Assembly (NCBI GenBank): GCA_963739625.1
Contig: CAVUAU010000002.1
Location: 62,001-126,000 of the forward strand
DNA: 64,000 nucleotides
Direction of reading: 5' to 3'
Source of the DNA: Salinimicrobium sp963739625
GTDB taxonomy: Bacteria > Bacteroidota > Bacteroidia > Flavobacteriales > Flavobacteriaceae
The translations under genes and the position numbers were made by a program. Below, piece after piece: positions 34,054-41,848 of the stretch. Position 1 is the first letter of the stretch; each line of letters opens with the position of its first letter. The notes beneath the pieces are model-generated. The model ran no database searches. It saw nothing but the letters and a program-made list of their open reading frames with translations, and had not been told where the DNA came from.

Positions 34054-35418
34054 ATGTCGCTCTTCGGAAAAGTTAAGAATACCATTGACCTTTTAAAGAA
34101 TATTGATCTTGACCAACTTGCGAAGATCAATGAACAAATTGATCTTTCTGAAGCTATGGCAGCCCTGGGAACTTTAGACGAAAATCAGCTTAAAGGTCTC
34201 ATGAAGATGTTGAAAACCAAACGGCGAAAGGGGCAGCATGACCTGCCTCCAATTGACGGCGATTTTTATAACCTCGATCTCAAGCTAACTAAAGAACAGC
34301 GCGAGCTACAGTTAAAGGTACGCAACCTTATGGAAGACGAGGTGCGGCCGCTTATCAACGATCACTGGAACAGGGCGAAATTCCCTTTTCAGGTGATAGA
34401 AAAATTCAAAAAACTCAATATTGCCGGTGTTCCCTATGAAGGTTATGGCTGCCCTAACCTGCCATTTCTCATGGAAGGCATTATTGCGCAGGAGATCGCA
34501 CGAGTAGATGTCTCCATTTCCACCTTCTTTGGCGTTCACAGTGGGCTGGCCATGGGCTCCATCTATCTCTGCGGAAGTGAGGAACAAAAGCAGGAGTGGC
34601 TGCCACAAATGCAAAAGCTGGAAAAGATCGGCGCCTTTGGCCTCACCGAACCCAATGTGGGCAGCGGCGTAGCCGGCGGACTAGAGACTACCTGTAAATT
34701 TGACGGGGAAAACTGGGTGCTCAACGGCGAGAAAAAATGGATTGGAAATGCCACTTTTGCCGATGTGGTGGTGATATGGGCGCGGGATGAAGACAGTAAC
34801 CAGGTGAAAGGTTTCCTGGTGAGAAAAGGCAATCCCGGCTTTAAGGCAAAAAAGATGAGGGACAAGATGGCGCTGCGCATCGTGCAAAATGCGCTCATTA
34901 GCCTTAGAGATTGTAAGGTCCCCGAAAGTGACCGGCTCCAGAATGCAAATTCATTTAAAGACACGGCAAATGTGTTACGAATGACGCGTGCGGGAGTGGC
35001 CTGGCAGGCGGTGGGCTGTGCCCGTGGCGCCTATGAAAGCGCGCTTAAGTACACCAAGAAAAGAGAGCAGTTTGGCAGGCCAATCGCTTCTTATCAATTG
35101 ATACAAAACCACCTTGTTGAGATGATCTCCAACCTCACAGCAATGCAAACGTTGTGCTTCAGGCTTTCAGAGCTGCAGGACGATGGCCTGCTTACAGATG
35201 AGCACGCCTCTTTAGCAAAAGTGTACTGCAGCATGAGAATGCGCGATGTGGTGAGCCGGGCACGTGAAGTGATGGGCGGCAACGGTATTTTGCTGGAGTA
35301 TGATGTAGCGCGGTTTGTGGCCGATGCCGAAGCTATTTACAGCTATGAGGGCACCAAAGAGATCAATTCGCTTATCGTGGGAAGGGCGATCACGGGATAC
35401 AGTGCCTTTGTAAGTTAG
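34054..35418 (+). CDS. Acyl-CoA dehydrogenase with a helical N-terminal extension
   Basis: A 454-residue flavoprotein. The acyl-CoA dehydrogenase domain begins near residue 75 (LKLTKEQRELQLKVRNLMEDEV) and shows GAFGLTEPNVGSG, the REQFGRPIASYQLIQNHLVEM block and the catalytic-base region SYEGTKEINSLIVGR. It resembles glutaryl-CoA dehydrogenase-type enzymes, but the substrate is not certain. The first 70 residues form a helical, charged segment (FGKVKNTIDLLKNIDLDQLAK) with no equivalent in most family members. It is followed by a repeat and the hydroxyacid dehydrogenase. Confidence 0.9.
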   Translation: MSLFGKVKNTIDLLKNIDLDQLAKINEQIDLSEAMAALGTLDENQLKGLMKMLKTKRRKGQHDLPPIDGDFYNLDLKLTKEQRELQLKVRNLMEDEVRPLINDHWNRAKFPFQVIEKFKKLNIAGVPYEGYGCPNLPFLMEGIIAQEIARVDVSISTFFGVHSGLAMGSIYLCGSEEQKQEWLPQMQKLEKIGAFGLTEPNVGSGVAGGLETTCKFDGENWVLNGEKKWIGNATFADVVVIWARDEDSNQVKGFLVRKGNPGFKAKKMRDKMALRIVQNALISLRDCKVPESDRLQNANSFKDTANVLRMTRAGVAWQAVGCARGAYESALKYTKKREQFGRPIASYQLIQNHLVEMISNLTAMQTLCFRLSELQDDGLLTDEHASLAKVYCSMRMRDVVSRAREVMGGNGILLEYDVARFVADAEAIYSYEGTKEINSLIVGRAITGYSAFVS

Positions 35419-35461
35419 GTATTGGTGAATGGCAAATAGTTAATTGGTGATTGGAATGGAC

Positions 35462-35498
35462 TTGGAATTTGGTGCTTGGAATTTGGTGCTTGGAATTT
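35462..35498. repeat. 14-bp tandem repeat TTGGAATTTGGTGC
   Basis: Two full copies and one partial, a period of 2 x 7 bp. It is one of several heptamer-based arrays found between genes in this window. Confidence 0.75.
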
Positions 35499-35529
35499 AA
35501 AGGTTGCAAAAAAATATTTAAGAAAAGGA

Positions 35530-36450
35530 ATGTCATTATTAATCATCAGTCCGGGAAAAGATCCTCAGGTTTGGAAAAAGGCTTTACAGGAGCATGATCC
35601 TTCGTTCAAGATTGAGGTCTTTCCCGAAGTGAAAAAGCCTGAGGCAGTAAAATTCGCCCTTAGCTGGGAACACCCGCCCGGGATTTTCCGGGAGTATCCA
35701 AATCTTAAGCTCATTGCTTCTATGGGTGCCGGTATTGATCACATCATGCGGGACCCGCAATTACCGAAACATGTAGACATTACCCGGGTGGTTGATGAAA
35801 AGCTTTCTGAAGACATGAGCCTTTTTGTGCTCGCGCTGGTACTGGACCGGCTGCGGGATATCTCCTATCACCACTCTTCGGGGACCTGGTCAAAAAGGCT
35901 CTACCAAAGACCCGAAGACGTGACAATAGGAATCATGGGCCTGGGAGTGCTGGGGCTTGCCACTGCACAGCGCCTGGTGAATAATGGCTTTAGAGTACGG
36001 GGCTGGGCAAAGACTCAGAAGGAAGTGAAAGATGTGGAAACTTTTTTTGGAGAGGAGCAGCTCGACGCTTTTCTTGAGGAGACTAATCTGCTTATTTGCC
36101 TTCTTCCGCTTACCCCTGAAACCGAAAATATTCTCAACAAAGACCTTTTTAAAAAACTACCTAAAGGTGCCTATTTGATCAATGTTGCCCGCGGAAGACA
36201 TCTGGTCGACGAAGACCTTCTGGAAATGCTGGAGAATGGTCATCTTTCGGGGGCGAGTCTTGATGTTTTCAGGGAGGAACCTTTACCCGAAGATCACTTC
36301 TTCCGAAGTAATGACAGGATAAGGATCACGCCACACAATGCCAGCATCACTAGTCCGGCCTCGGTGGTGCCGCAAATCGTGGAGAATTACAGGAGAATGT
36401 TGAATAATTTGCCGCTTAAATACAAGGTTTCAAGACAAAAAGGATATTAA
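35530..36450 (+). CDS. D-2-hydroxyacid dehydrogenase (GhrA-like glyoxylate/hydroxypyruvate reductase)
   Basis: A 306-residue NAD(P)-dependent oxidoreductase. The Rossmann motif is GIMGLGVLGLATAQRL; catalytic residues are the Arg in VARGRHLVDEDLL, the Glu in FREEPLP and the His in TPHNAS. It begins MSLLIISPGKD; a start 54 bp upstream would fall within the tandem repeat. The closest relatives are GhrA-type enzymes that reduce glyoxylate and hydroxypyruvate. uspA follows 10 bp after its stop. Confidence 0.9.
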   Translation: MSLLIISPGKDPQVWKKALQEHDPSFKIEVFPEVKKPEAVKFALSWEHPPGIFREYPNLKLIASMGAGIDHIMRDPQLPKHVDITRVVDEKLSEDMSLFVLALVLDRLRDISYHHSSGTWSKRLYQRPEDVTIGIMGLGVLGLATAQRLVNNGFRVRGWAKTQKEVKDVETFFGEEQLDAFLEETNLLICLLPLTPETENILNKDLFKKLPKGAYLINVARGRHLVDEDLLEMLENGHLSGASLDVFREEPLPEDHFFRSNDRIRITPHNASITSPASVVPQIVENYRRMLNNLPLKYKVSRQKGY

Positions 36451-36460
36451 AATAACAGCA

Positions 36461-36907
36461 ATGGAAAATTTAAAGAACATATTGGTAGCGGTTGACTTTA
36501 ATGATGCGGTGGGTGAACTGCTGAGTTATGCCGAAGCTTTTGCAGAAAAATTTGGCGCCAAGATCTGGGTGGTTTATGTGGCCGCTCCCGATCCCGATTT
36601 TGTGGGTTATGAGCCGGGCCCTCAATACATCAGGGACTTTAAAGCCGAGGAATTCAGGGAAGAGCACCGCAACTTGCAGAACATTTGCAAAACCTTTTTA
36701 AGTGAAGAAGTAGAAAAAGAGGCTTTGCTTATCCAGGGTTCTACTGTTGAAACCGTGCTACAGGAGGCTAAAAAACTTAAGGTTGATCTCTTGATCGTCG
36801 GTACCCACAAGCACAGTTTTCTACATAATCTGCTCCAGGAAAGTGTTTCGCTTGAACTGCTGAAAAAGGCAAACATTCCGCTATTGACCATTCCTATTGA
36901 GGAGTAG
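36461..36907 (+). CDS. Universal stress protein (UspA family)
   Basis: A 148-residue Usp domain: KNILVAVDFNDAVGELLSYA at the start and the ATP-binding-type GTHKHSFLHNLLQESVSLELL near the end. The GxHxH..G motif is close to the ATP-binding class (VGTHKHS). It starts 11 bp after the hydroxyacid dehydrogenase and is likely co-transcribed. Function in stress response is from family knowledge. Confidence 0.9.
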   Translation: MENLKNILVAVDFNDAVGELLSYAEAFAEKFGAKIWVVYVAAPDPDFVGYEPGPQYIRDFKAEEFREEHRNLQNICKTFLSEEVEKEALLIQGSTVETVLQEAKKLKVDLLIVGTHKHSFLHNLLQESVSLELLKKANIPLLTIPIEE

Positions 36908-36910
36908 AAC

Positions 36911-37459
36911 TTATAACAACCTGTAGAAAATTTTGACCCCGGCTGAAGTCATTAGAACTTCCGAACCTATGAGATCCAGGTCTCCCGAGACCGATCCGGT
37001 TCTTTCTTTTTTCGCCTGATTATTATCTATCAGCATTACCATAATACCGGCTTCCAGAGCTATCCCAAATTCCGAAGTAATATTGAATTCCCTTCCCAGC
37101 CTTGGCACCAGCACCAGGTTAGTTCGTTTTTCCCAGTCTCCTTCGCTGCTCAGGTAAGTAAGCCCGGCTTTTGCGTACCAGGGCTGCAGGGAAGTATATG
37201 ACGACCTTCCTCCAAAATGGTAGTAAAATTCTCCCGATACGTCAAAATTGCTGTTCTTATAGGCAAGATTAGTGCCGGCGTTTACACCTATTTGTACCTG
37301 GTCGTACTGCAGCCTCACTCCCACATTGAGCATTTCGGGTTGGCCAATTCCGCCGGTGAGATTAACCTCCTGTGCCTGCGAATGGTTGCCGGAAAACCAA
37401 AAGACCATAACAACAGTAAGGGTCTTAAAAAAGGCATTTTTCGAACCTGAATTTTTCAT
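36911..37459 (-). CDS. Exported outer-membrane beta-barrel protein, unknown function
   Basis: A 182-residue protein with a signal region (TLTVVMVFWFSGNHSQAQ) and alternating strands ending FYRLL, consistent with a small 8-strand barrel (OmpA/OmpW-like size). No enzymatic motif. It overlaps the small frame upstream by four bases (ATGA). Convergent with uspA; stops are 4 bp apart. Confidence 0.75.
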   Translation of the reverse strand: MKNSGSKNAFFKTLTVVMVFWFSGNHSQAQEVNLTGGIGQPEMLNVGVRLQYDQVQIGVNAGTNLAYKNSNFDVSGEFYYHFGGRSSYTSLQPWYAKAGLTYLSSEGDWEKRTNLVLVPRLGREFNITSEFGIALEAGIMVMLIDNNQAKKERTGSVSGDLDLIGSEVLMTSAGVKIFYRLL

Positions 37460-37644
37460 CTATAGAAGTAGGATTTTTTGTGAGGCTGGGAGTTAAATAA
37501 GATTTTCTCCCGCACTCTCTCCACATAAATTGAAAAAGCAATGTAGATCAAAAAAACGAGAACACCGTCGCAAATAAATTTTCGCAGTACTTCCTGCAAA
37601 AACCGAAAGCTTGTTTTTATCTTGTTGCTCCCTAAAAACCGCAT
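37456..37644 (-). CDS. Small membrane protein, uncertain
   Basis: A 62-residue frame with one hydrophobic segment (DGVLVFLIYIAFSIYV). The four-base ATGA overlap with the next gene supports it. Against it, its start is only 6 bp from the divergent start of the dehydratase gene, which leaves little room for a ribosome site. No family recognised. Confidence 0.4.
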   Translation of the reverse strand: MRFLGSNKIKTSFRFLQEVLRKFICDGVLVFLIYIAFSIYVERVREKILFNSQPHKKSYFYR

Positions 37645-37650
37645 TTTTCG

Positions 37651-38589
37651 ATGATCTCAAAGCAAGACTTTTTGGCCGTTCACGAGCGTATCAAACCATA
37701 CATTCACGAGACACCCGTGCTCACCTCAAGCCTTTTGAATGAAATGGCTGGCGCCAGCCTGTTCTTTAAATGTGAGAATTTCCAGAAGATGGGTGCTTTT
37801 AAAATGCGGGGCGCAGCGAATGCGATTTTGAACCTGCCAAAGGAGCAACAGCAAAAAGGGGTGGTCACACACTCCTCGGGGAATTTTGCGCAGGCAGTTT
37901 CCCTGGCGGCAAAGAGTCTTGGTGTGCCTGCCTATATCGTAATGCCCTCTACCGCACCACAGGTGAAGAAAGACGCGGTAAAGACTTACGGCGGAAGGAT
38001 CACCGAATGTCCTCCTACCCTTCCCGAAAGGGAAAAAGCAGCACAAAAGATCATGGAAGAAACCGGTGCGACCTTCGTACATCCCTCCAACGACCTTGAC
38101 GTGATCTATGGCCAGGGGACAGCGGCCATCGAGTTACTGCAAACTCATCCTGATCTCGATTTTTTGATCACTCCGGTTGGCGGCGGCGGACTCATTGCCG
38201 GGAGCGCACTCGCTGTGCATTACTTCGGAAAAAACTGCAAAACCATAGGCGCCGAACCTTTTGAAGCCGATGACGCCTACCGCTCCCTGCAAAGCGGAAA
38301 GATCGAAGAGAACGAATCTGCCAACACCATCGCCGACGGGCTCAAGACGCAGCTCGGCGATAAAAATTTCCCAATTATACAGCAGTTGGTTTCGGAAATT
38401 ATACGGGTGGAAGAAAAGGAGATCATCGCTGCGCTGAAATTGATCTGGGAGCGCATGAAAATTGTGGTCGAACCATCAAGTGCAACAGCTTTTGCTGCAG
38501 TGCTTCGGGAAAAAGAAAAATTCAGGGGTAAAAAAGCGGGGATCATCATTTCCGGCGGAAATGTGGATCTTCAGAAATTGCCATTTTAG
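37651..38589 (+). CDS. Threonine/serine dehydratase or serine racemase-like PLP enzyme
   Basis: A 312-residue fold-type II PLP enzyme. The PLP Lys51 is in GAFKMRGAANA, followed by SSGNFAQAVSLAA, the glycine loop VGGGGLIAG and the terminal SGGNVD. It has no regulatory ACT-like domain, so it is not the biosynthetic IlvA. Serine racemase, catabolic threonine dehydratase and hydroxyaspartate dehydratase are all possible. Confidence 0.9.
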   Translation: MISKQDFLAVHERIKPYIHETPVLTSSLLNEMAGASLFFKCENFQKMGAFKMRGAANAILNLPKEQQQKGVVTHSSGNFAQAVSLAAKSLGVPAYIVMPSTAPQVKKDAVKTYGGRITECPPTLPEREKAAQKIMEETGATFVHPSNDLDVIYGQGTAAIELLQTHPDLDFLITPVGGGGLIAGSALAVHYFGKNCKTIGAEPFEADDAYRSLQSGKIEENESANTIADGLKTQLGDKNFPIIQQLVSEIIRVEEKEIIAALKLIWERMKIVVEPSSATAFAAVLREKEKFRGKKAGIIISGGNVDLQKLPF

Positions 38590-38703
38590 AATCCCACCTT
38601 ATTTGGTGATACGGGTATTGGAATGAGAAGCGCCAAAAAAGGCAAAAAATTCCGAAGATTTTATGCAGCTTCCAACCCACACTGCTCTTGTTGAATCCTT
38701 TAA

Positions 38704-38711
38704 TATCTTTG
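38704..38711 (+). promoter_or_regulatory. Putative -7 box for the DUF6122 gene
   Basis: TATCTTTG matches TAnnTTTG, with TTG elements at 38688-38693. The gene starts 36 bp downstream. Confidence 0.5.
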
Positions 38712-38747
38712 GAACCAAATTTGAATCAGGAATATTAAATCCACGAA

Positions 38748-39164
38748 ATGCTCCAGACTTCTGTCCATTACTTCTTGCATCTCATTTTTATTGCTGCGAT
38801 CGCATACTGGTACGATAAGAAAAACTGGAAGAGAAACTACCTCATCCTGCTGGCAACAATGGCAGTAGACCTGGATCATTTGCTGGCCTCACCCGTCTTT
38901 CATCCCGGGCGGTGCAGCATTGGTTTCCACGTGCTGCATTCGGAGTATGTCATTCCATTCTATTTTTTGGGGGTCGCTTTTCTGCGTAAATCCTGGCTGA
39001 AGCTCGTTTTCATTGGCCTTGCCTTTCACATGATCACAGATTTTTTCGACTGCCTCTGGATGGCTTCAAAATGTGGAACATTGCACGTGGAAAGATATCT
39101 TTATTGGGATCTAATTTTGGTTATTAAGCGCAAAGTCAGGAGACTTTGCGGAACGCTGGTCTAA
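38748..39164 (+). CDS. DUF6122 membrane protein with a REP-encoded C-terminus
   Basis: A 138-residue membrane protein: helices at about 5-20, 28-44, 62-78 and 85-105, with DLDHLLA and HSEYVIPFYFLG motifs of the DUF6122 family. The last 17 residues (LILVIKRKVRRLCGTLV) are not from the family; they are encoded by the first REP unit at 39107-39155. REP spread has therefore replaced or extended the natural end of this gene. Confidence 0.78.
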   Translation: MLQTSVHYFLHLIFIAAIAYWYDKKNWKRNYLILLATMAVDLDHLLASPVFHPGRCSIGFHVLHSEYVIPFYFLGVAFLRKSWLKLVFIGLAFHMITDFFDCLWMASKCGTLHVERYLYWDLILVIKRKVRRLCGTLV

Positions 39165-39291
39165 TTTTGGTTATTAAGCGCAAAGTTAGGAGACTTTGCG
39201 GAACGCTGGGTTGTATTTGAAGCGCAAAGTCGGGAGACTTTGCGGAACGACAGGTCGTATTATACCGCTGTCCGAAGTCTCTGACTTCGGA
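39107..39291. repeat. REP cluster upstream of RAYT 2
   Basis: Three hairpin units with the stem CGCAAAGTC/GACTTTGCG, a four-base loop (AGGA or GGGA) and a conserved GAACG after the stem are found at 39129-39150, 39179-39200 and 39223-39244. The first two lie in a tandem repeat of about 50 bp. A separate perfect palindrome TCCGAAGTC-TCT-GACTTCGGA follows at 39271-39291. Confidence 0.9.
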
Positions 39292-39344
39292 CATTCTTGT
39301 CGCATCTAAAAACAAATTTTTTTCCTAATTTTAAAAGAAAGACC

Positions 39345-39947
39345 TTGAAAGAAGGCTACACCATAAAAGATCAATCTCGAGCTCATTTTATCACAGCCAC
39401 AGTTGTAGACTGGGTGGATGTTTTCAGCAGGAAAAACTACCGCGATTGCATTATAGACAGCCTTTCCTACTGTATAAAAAACAAAGGCATGATCCTTTAC
39501 GCCTACGTTATCATGAGTAATCACATTCACATGATCTTACAATCTGAAAACGCTCAACTTTCAGATCTCATCCGCGATTTCAAAAAATTTACCGCTACCC
39601 GAATTCTGGATCTCGTCAAAAACAGTCCCGAAAGTCGTAGAGAATGGATGTTAGAACGTTTCAAAAAGGCCACCTTGTCTCACAGCAGAAACAAGAATTA
39701 TCAGGTTTGGCAGTATGGTAATCACGCTGAAGAGATCTACACCGAAAAGTTCTTATGGTCTAAAATGGATTACATCCACCTCAATCCCGTTAAAGCAGGA
39801 CTGGTGGCTAAGGCATCAGATTATATCTATTCCAGTGCCTCCAATTATGTTCATGGGAAGGGGATCTTAAAGGGAATTACTTTAGCTGATAATCCTGTGC
39901 AAGATGTTTTGAAGAACGGTACGATCAATATGTTTAACGATTGGTAA
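39345..39947 (+). CDS. REP-associated tyrosine transposase (RAYT), second copy
   Basis: A Y1-type transposase of the REP-associated class, about 200 residues. The HUH motif is in VIMSNHIHMILQ, followed by KFTATRILDLVKNSPESRREWML and MDYIHLNPVKAGLV. No ATG fits. A TTG at 39345 gives the family-like KEGYTIKDQSRAHF start; a TTG at 39297 would add 16 residues. It is unlike RAYT 1 (different length and motifs). It sits between two REP clusters with the same hairpin. Confidence 0.9.
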   Translation: MKEGYTIKDQSRAHFITATVVDWVDVFSRKNYRDCIIDSLSYCIKNKGMILYAYVIMSNHIHMILQSENAQLSDLIRDFKKFTATRILDLVKNSPESRREWMLERFKKATLSHSRNKNYQVWQYGNHAEEIYTEKFLWSKMDYIHLNPVKAGLVAKASDYIYSSASNYVHGKGILKGITLADNPVQDVLKNGTINMFNDW

Positions 39948-40086
39948 AACAAAAGGAGCTCGTGCGCAAAGTCAGGAGATTTTGCAAAAGGTGGTAAAAC
40001 AGAAGGAGCATCGTGCGCAAAGTCGGGAGACTTTGCGAAACGACGGTCGTATTTGAAGCGCAAAGTCGGGAGACTTTGCGGAACAA
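39944..40086. repeat. REP cluster downstream of RAYT 2
   Basis: Three more units of the CGCAAAGTC hairpin: one degenerate near 39964-39985, one at 40016-40037 and one at 40059-40080. Two lie within a 50-bp direct repeat that begins GGTAAAACA. The 342-bp stretch between RAYT 2 and the kinase holds this cluster and about 200 bp with no other feature. Confidence 0.9.
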
Positions 40087-40289
40087 GCTTGTAACCCCAA
40101 AACCGGAAACAGCATCGAAAAAAGGCATTTTTGGTAGGTCTTCAAAACAATACCTCAGGAAAACCATCGGCTTTAGCAGCATCAAAAAACCGTCTTTCTG
40201 TTTTCGTTTCATTGCCGAATTCTTTTATATTTACCACGGTGATTTTTTTCACCATTTCCGAATTCAACAGCCAAAAAGATTAACAGCAC

Positions 40290-40907
40290 ATGCACGTAGC
40301 CATCGCAGGAAACATTGGTGCGGGGAAAACTACCCTCACAAAATTATTAGCAAAACATTACAACTGGGAAGCACAATATGAAGACGTTCTTGAAAATCCT
40401 TACCTCGAAGATTTTTACAATAAGATGGAACGTTGGTCTTTCAACCTGCAGATCTACTTTTTAAACAGCCGTTTTAGGCAGATCCTGGAGCTTCGAGAAA
40501 GCGGAAAAGAGATCATTCAGGATCGTACCATCTACGAAGACGCTCATATTTTTGCACCCAACCTGCACGCGATGGGGCTTATGACCAACCGCGACTACGA
40601 AAATTACCGTTCTCTGTTCGACCTTATGGAAAGCGTCGTTAAAGGACCTGATCTTTTGATCTACCTTCGCAGCAGCATCCCGAATCTTGTTTCACAGATA
40701 CACAAACGCGGCCGTGATTACGAGAATTCCATTTCCATCGATTACCTAAGCCGACTCAACGAACGCTACGAGGCCTGGGTGCACAACTACAGTAAAGGCA
40801 ATCTTTTAATCATCGACGTTGACAACATCAATTTCGTTGACAATCCCGAAGACCTTGGAAATATCATCACCAGGATTGACGGCGAATTACACGGGCTTTT
40901 TAAGTAG
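40290..40907 (+). CDS. Deoxynucleoside kinase
   Basis: A 205-residue dNK-family kinase (deoxyadenosine/deoxycytidine or deoxyguanosine kinase type) that phosphorylates salvaged deoxynucleosides. The P-loop is GNIGAGKTTL, the DRTIYEDAHIFA block corresponds to the DRS motif, and the lid region is IHKRGRDYENSIS. Preceded by REP units and a TATATTTA box about 60 bp before the start. Alone in its unit. Confidence 0.93.
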   Translation: MHVAIAGNIGAGKTTLTKLLAKHYNWEAQYEDVLENPYLEDFYNKMERWSFNLQIYFLNSRFRQILELRESGKEIIQDRTIYEDAHIFAPNLHAMGLMTNRDYENYRSLFDLMESVVKGPDLLIYLRSSIPNLVSQIHKRGRDYENSISIDYLSRLNERYEAWVHNYSKGNLLIIDVDNINFVDNPEDLGNIITRIDGELHGLFK

Positions 40908-41002
40908 ATCTGAGATTTTAGACGTGAGATTTTAGAGAAAATTTGTGCTTTCTGGTCACAGATTTCCCAAAACTGAACACTGAGCACTGAACACTGAACA
41001 CT
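40908..41002. repeat. Two short tandem arrays (14-bp and 7-bp units)
   Basis: TGAGATTTTAGACG and TGAGATTTTAGAGA follow each other at 40910-40937. At 40972-41002 ACTGAAC, ACTGAGC, ACTGAAC, ACTGAAC and ACT form a 7-bp array in the same register as the one at 12460. Confidence 0.75.
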
Positions 41003-41062
41003 ATTTTCCTGTTGCCAATTAGCTCCGGTTATTTTAACTTAGTGGGGATCAATCTAGTAAAG

Positions 41063-41719
41063 ATGGAATCCACAAAGCTCAAGAGACCAAAGCACAAAGG
41101 CTCCCCGCAGCTTTTTCAAAATCCGTTGCTGGAGAAGCTCACGCACACGCATATTTCTGCACCGCTAATCATTTTTGGCGGGATCGCCGCGGTGCTTGAT
41201 CTACTTCGGAATCTTTGAAAAAGGGTATAGTGTTCCGCTGATGGTGCTGCTCTTTTTTGCCGGGACTGTTCTTTTTTACGCTGGTGGAATACCTGATGCA
41301 CCGGTATCTTTACCACATTCCCGGCCAATTCAGAAAGAAAGAAGAAGATCGCCTACACCATGCACGGCGTACATCATGATTATCCCAAAGATAAATCAAG
41401 GCTGGCCATGCCGCCGGTGCTTAGTCTGTTTATTGCCACTGTACTTTTCGTTCTTTACCGTGCAGTTTTGGGTGACCTCGTCTTCGGCTTCCTCGCCGGC
41501 TTCCTGGTTGGCTACGCCGGTTATCTTGGGGTGCATTATTCGGTTCACGCTTTCAAGGTGCCCAATAATTTCCTGAAGACGCTTTGGTACCACCATTCCA
41601 TCCATCACTATCGCGAACCCGACAGGGCTTTTGGTGTTTCCTCACCCCTGTGGGACCACATCTTCAGGACCATGCCCAGAGAGGCGCCGGTGGAAAGGAA
41701 GAAAGGATATATTGACTAG
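41063..41719 (+). CDS. Fatty-acid/carotenoid hydroxylase (sterol desaturase family), frame broken by three extra bases
   Basis: A membrane di-iron hydroxylase. Rebuilt order: MESTKLKRPKHKGSP, helices, FTLVEYLMHRY, TMHGVHHDYPKD, helices FIATVLFVLYRAVLG and GFLAGFLVGYAGYLGVHYS, then LWYHHSIHHYREPDRAFGVSS. The His motifs (HRYxxH, HGVHH, HHxxHH) are complete. The frame is broken three times, near 41198 (G), in the T6 run at 41272-41277, and in the purine run 41332-41349. Each is one extra base, and 657 nt minus 3 gives 217 residues. Substrate (fatty acid or carotenoid) is not resolved. Confidence 0.85.
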
Positions 41720-41810
41720 TGATTAGTTAATTGGGGATTGGTTAATTGGACCTCCTTCGCTTAAGCTTAGGAGGAAATAATTTTAAGACTAGTTATTTAA
41801 GGAATTTTTA

Positions 41811-41848
41811 TTGTTCATTGTTCATTGTTTATTGATCATTGATCATTG
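41811..41848. repeat. Heptanucleotide tandem repeat TTGWTCA
   Basis: Five units (TTGTTCA x2, TTGTTTA, TTGATCA x2) and a partial. The array runs into the 3' end of the App1-like gene, where the TCA forms its stop codon on the minus strand. Confidence 0.8.

Noticed and set aside
39107..40086. Repeated 20-30 bp units around 39-40 kb that could suggest a CRISPR array.
   Set aside because: The units are hairpins with irregular spacing, they flank a transposase on both sides, and no cas genes or uniform spacers exist. They are REP elements.
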